A model generated the notes under the pieces. The model worked only from the letters and a program-made list of their open reading frames with translations. It did no database searches and had not been told where the DNA came from. DNA of 64,000 nucleotides from Bacillota bacterium. GTDB taxonomy: Bacteria; Bacillota; Clostridia; Oscillospirales; Acutalibacteraceae. The position numbers and the translations under genes were made by a program. How positions within the stretch are numbered: the stretch's first letter is position 1; each line of letters begins with the position of its first letter. The stretch spans positions 62,001-126,000 of the forward strand of contig JAETSA010000008.1 of assembly GCA_021769885.1 (NCBI GenBank), in the 5' to 3' direction. Positions 63,312-64,000 of this stretch are shown here, piece by piece.

Positions 63312-64000
63312 ATGTTTTGGAACAGCAAATATCACACCCCCGGCAAAGCGTATACCATACCGCAAATTGATTTGAGTGTGTGCCCCGAGGGCGCGGACGA
63401 TTCTGTTGCGGCACTTTTCACACAAACAACAGTGGATGCAGGAGAAGGCTATTTAGGGCATCCCGATTCTGTGCTTTTAAAGGACGGCTCCATTCTGACC
63501 TTCTTCCCCGAGGGACACGGCAAGGGCAAAACGCTGTCACGCATCAGCCACGACGGCGGCAGAAGCTATCCCGATACCATAAAAAATCCGCCGAAAAGCT
63601 GGGAAACCTCTCTCGAAACTCCGACGGTGTACCGTTTGGAGTTCTCTGAGCACGATTGGGATGACAAGCTGATTCTCATCTGCGGCAACCCGAAATGGCC
63701 GAATTTGCCGACACCCGGCGGCTTCAATTGCTCCGTTTCCTCCGATGAGGGCAAAACGTGGAGCGAGTACGAATTGTTCTACGGCAAAAACGACCCTGTT
63801 TTCTCCTGCTTGCCGATTGTGCCGATGAGCTCACTGACCCGTTTAAAAGAAAACGGGAAATTTGTGGACAAATGGATGGGACTGTTCCATAACCGCAAAT
63901 TTATAAATTATAAAACGATTCTGACCTTTGATGATGCAGGCAAAATGCATTGGTCAAAACCCGAACCGTATTTTTCTGCCTATCGCGGAATGGAAAAGCA
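63312..64000 (+). CDS. Sialidase-like beta-propeller, 3' end outside window
   Basis: The frame opens at ATG 63312 after GGAGG and continues without a stop to the window end, giving ~229 residues. Two Asp-box motifs are visible, SHDGGRSYP near 88 and SSDEGKTWS near 152, as in six-bladed sialidase propellers. The region GYLGHPDSVLLKDGSIL resembles BNR-repeat proteins. No signal peptide is seen. Together with GH29 and GH35 nearby it would fit removal of terminal sugars from host glycans, but catalytic residues are not all within view, so a non-sialidase BNR protein is possible. Confidence 0.75.
   Translation, partial: MFWNSKYHTPGKAYTIPQIDLSVCPEGADDSVAALFTQTTVDAGEGYLGHPDSVLLKDGSILTFFPEGHGKGKTLSRISHDGGRSYPDTIKNPPKSWETSLETPTVYRLEFSEHDWDDKLILICGNPKWPNLPTPGGFNCSVSSDEGKTWSEYELFYGKNDPVFSCLPIVPMSSLTRLKENGKFVDKWMGLFHNRKFINYKTILTFDDAGKMHWSKPEPYFSAYRGMEK

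Overview
The window looks like a chromosomal segment of a gut Clostridia bacterium, probably Oscillospiraceae/Ruminococcaceae. I infer this from the housekeeping gene order (infC-rpmI-rplT; dprA-topA-trmFO-plsX-rnc-smc-ftsY; nadD-yqeK-rsfS-leuS), a type I dockerin on a secreted protease, a T-box leader, and many short hairpin repeats ending in CCCTACG between operons. No database search was possible; all names rest on motifs and remembered family sequences.

Layout. 1-1030 is the 3' part of a DUF5054-type gene. About 1.37-22.5 kb is AT-rich and accessory: a TOTE-type primase-helicase-PLD conflict gene, an AbiE-like pair, gene fragments (frameshifted ORF, Xis, Rep-like HTH, integrase tail, DUF4367, MobP relaxase tail), an intact Fic gene with a palindromic operator, and an intact tyrosine integrase. 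A second block at 12.6-22.7 kb is bounded by two 187-bp direct repeats that both contain the last 20 nt of tRNA-Trp and its terminator. It carries a minus-strand carbohydrate operon (truncated DUF5054, six-hairpin glycosidase, GH18, membrane protein), a decayed Fic gene, an Xis-integrase fusion and a CoiA-like nuclease. The intact tRNA-Trp and a CAT-anticodon tRNA close this block.

From 22.9 kb the DNA becomes more GC-rich and mostly conserved. It holds a repeat-filled gap, a dockerin subtilase split by an A8 frameshift, a tryptophan T-box leader driving malQ-trpB2, a secreted esterase, leuS and the nadD cluster, rdgB-ftsY, an eight-gene overlapping operon from smc to a TrmH-type methyltransferase, and the L20/L35/IF3 operon with its attenuator. 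The right end (54.4-64 kb) has a small RHH protein, a SLOG protein, GH29 fucosidase, lipoprotein, M28 peptidase, EamA transporter, VanY carboxypeptidase, GH35 beta-galactosidase and the start of a sialidase-like gene. The last group suggests scavenging of host or dietary glycans.

Most unusual signals: (1) a dispersed ~75-nt repeat, four copies, that can fold into a three-way junction with compensatory stem changes; (2) the tRNA-Trp-linked 187-bp repeats and three copies of an integrase 3'-tail motif; (3) an in-frame Xis-integrase fusion; (4) a Trp T-box placed ahead of a glucanotransferase gene; (5) a fucosidase whose C-terminus is translated from repeat DNA; (6) an FtsY with its acidic domain at the C-terminus.
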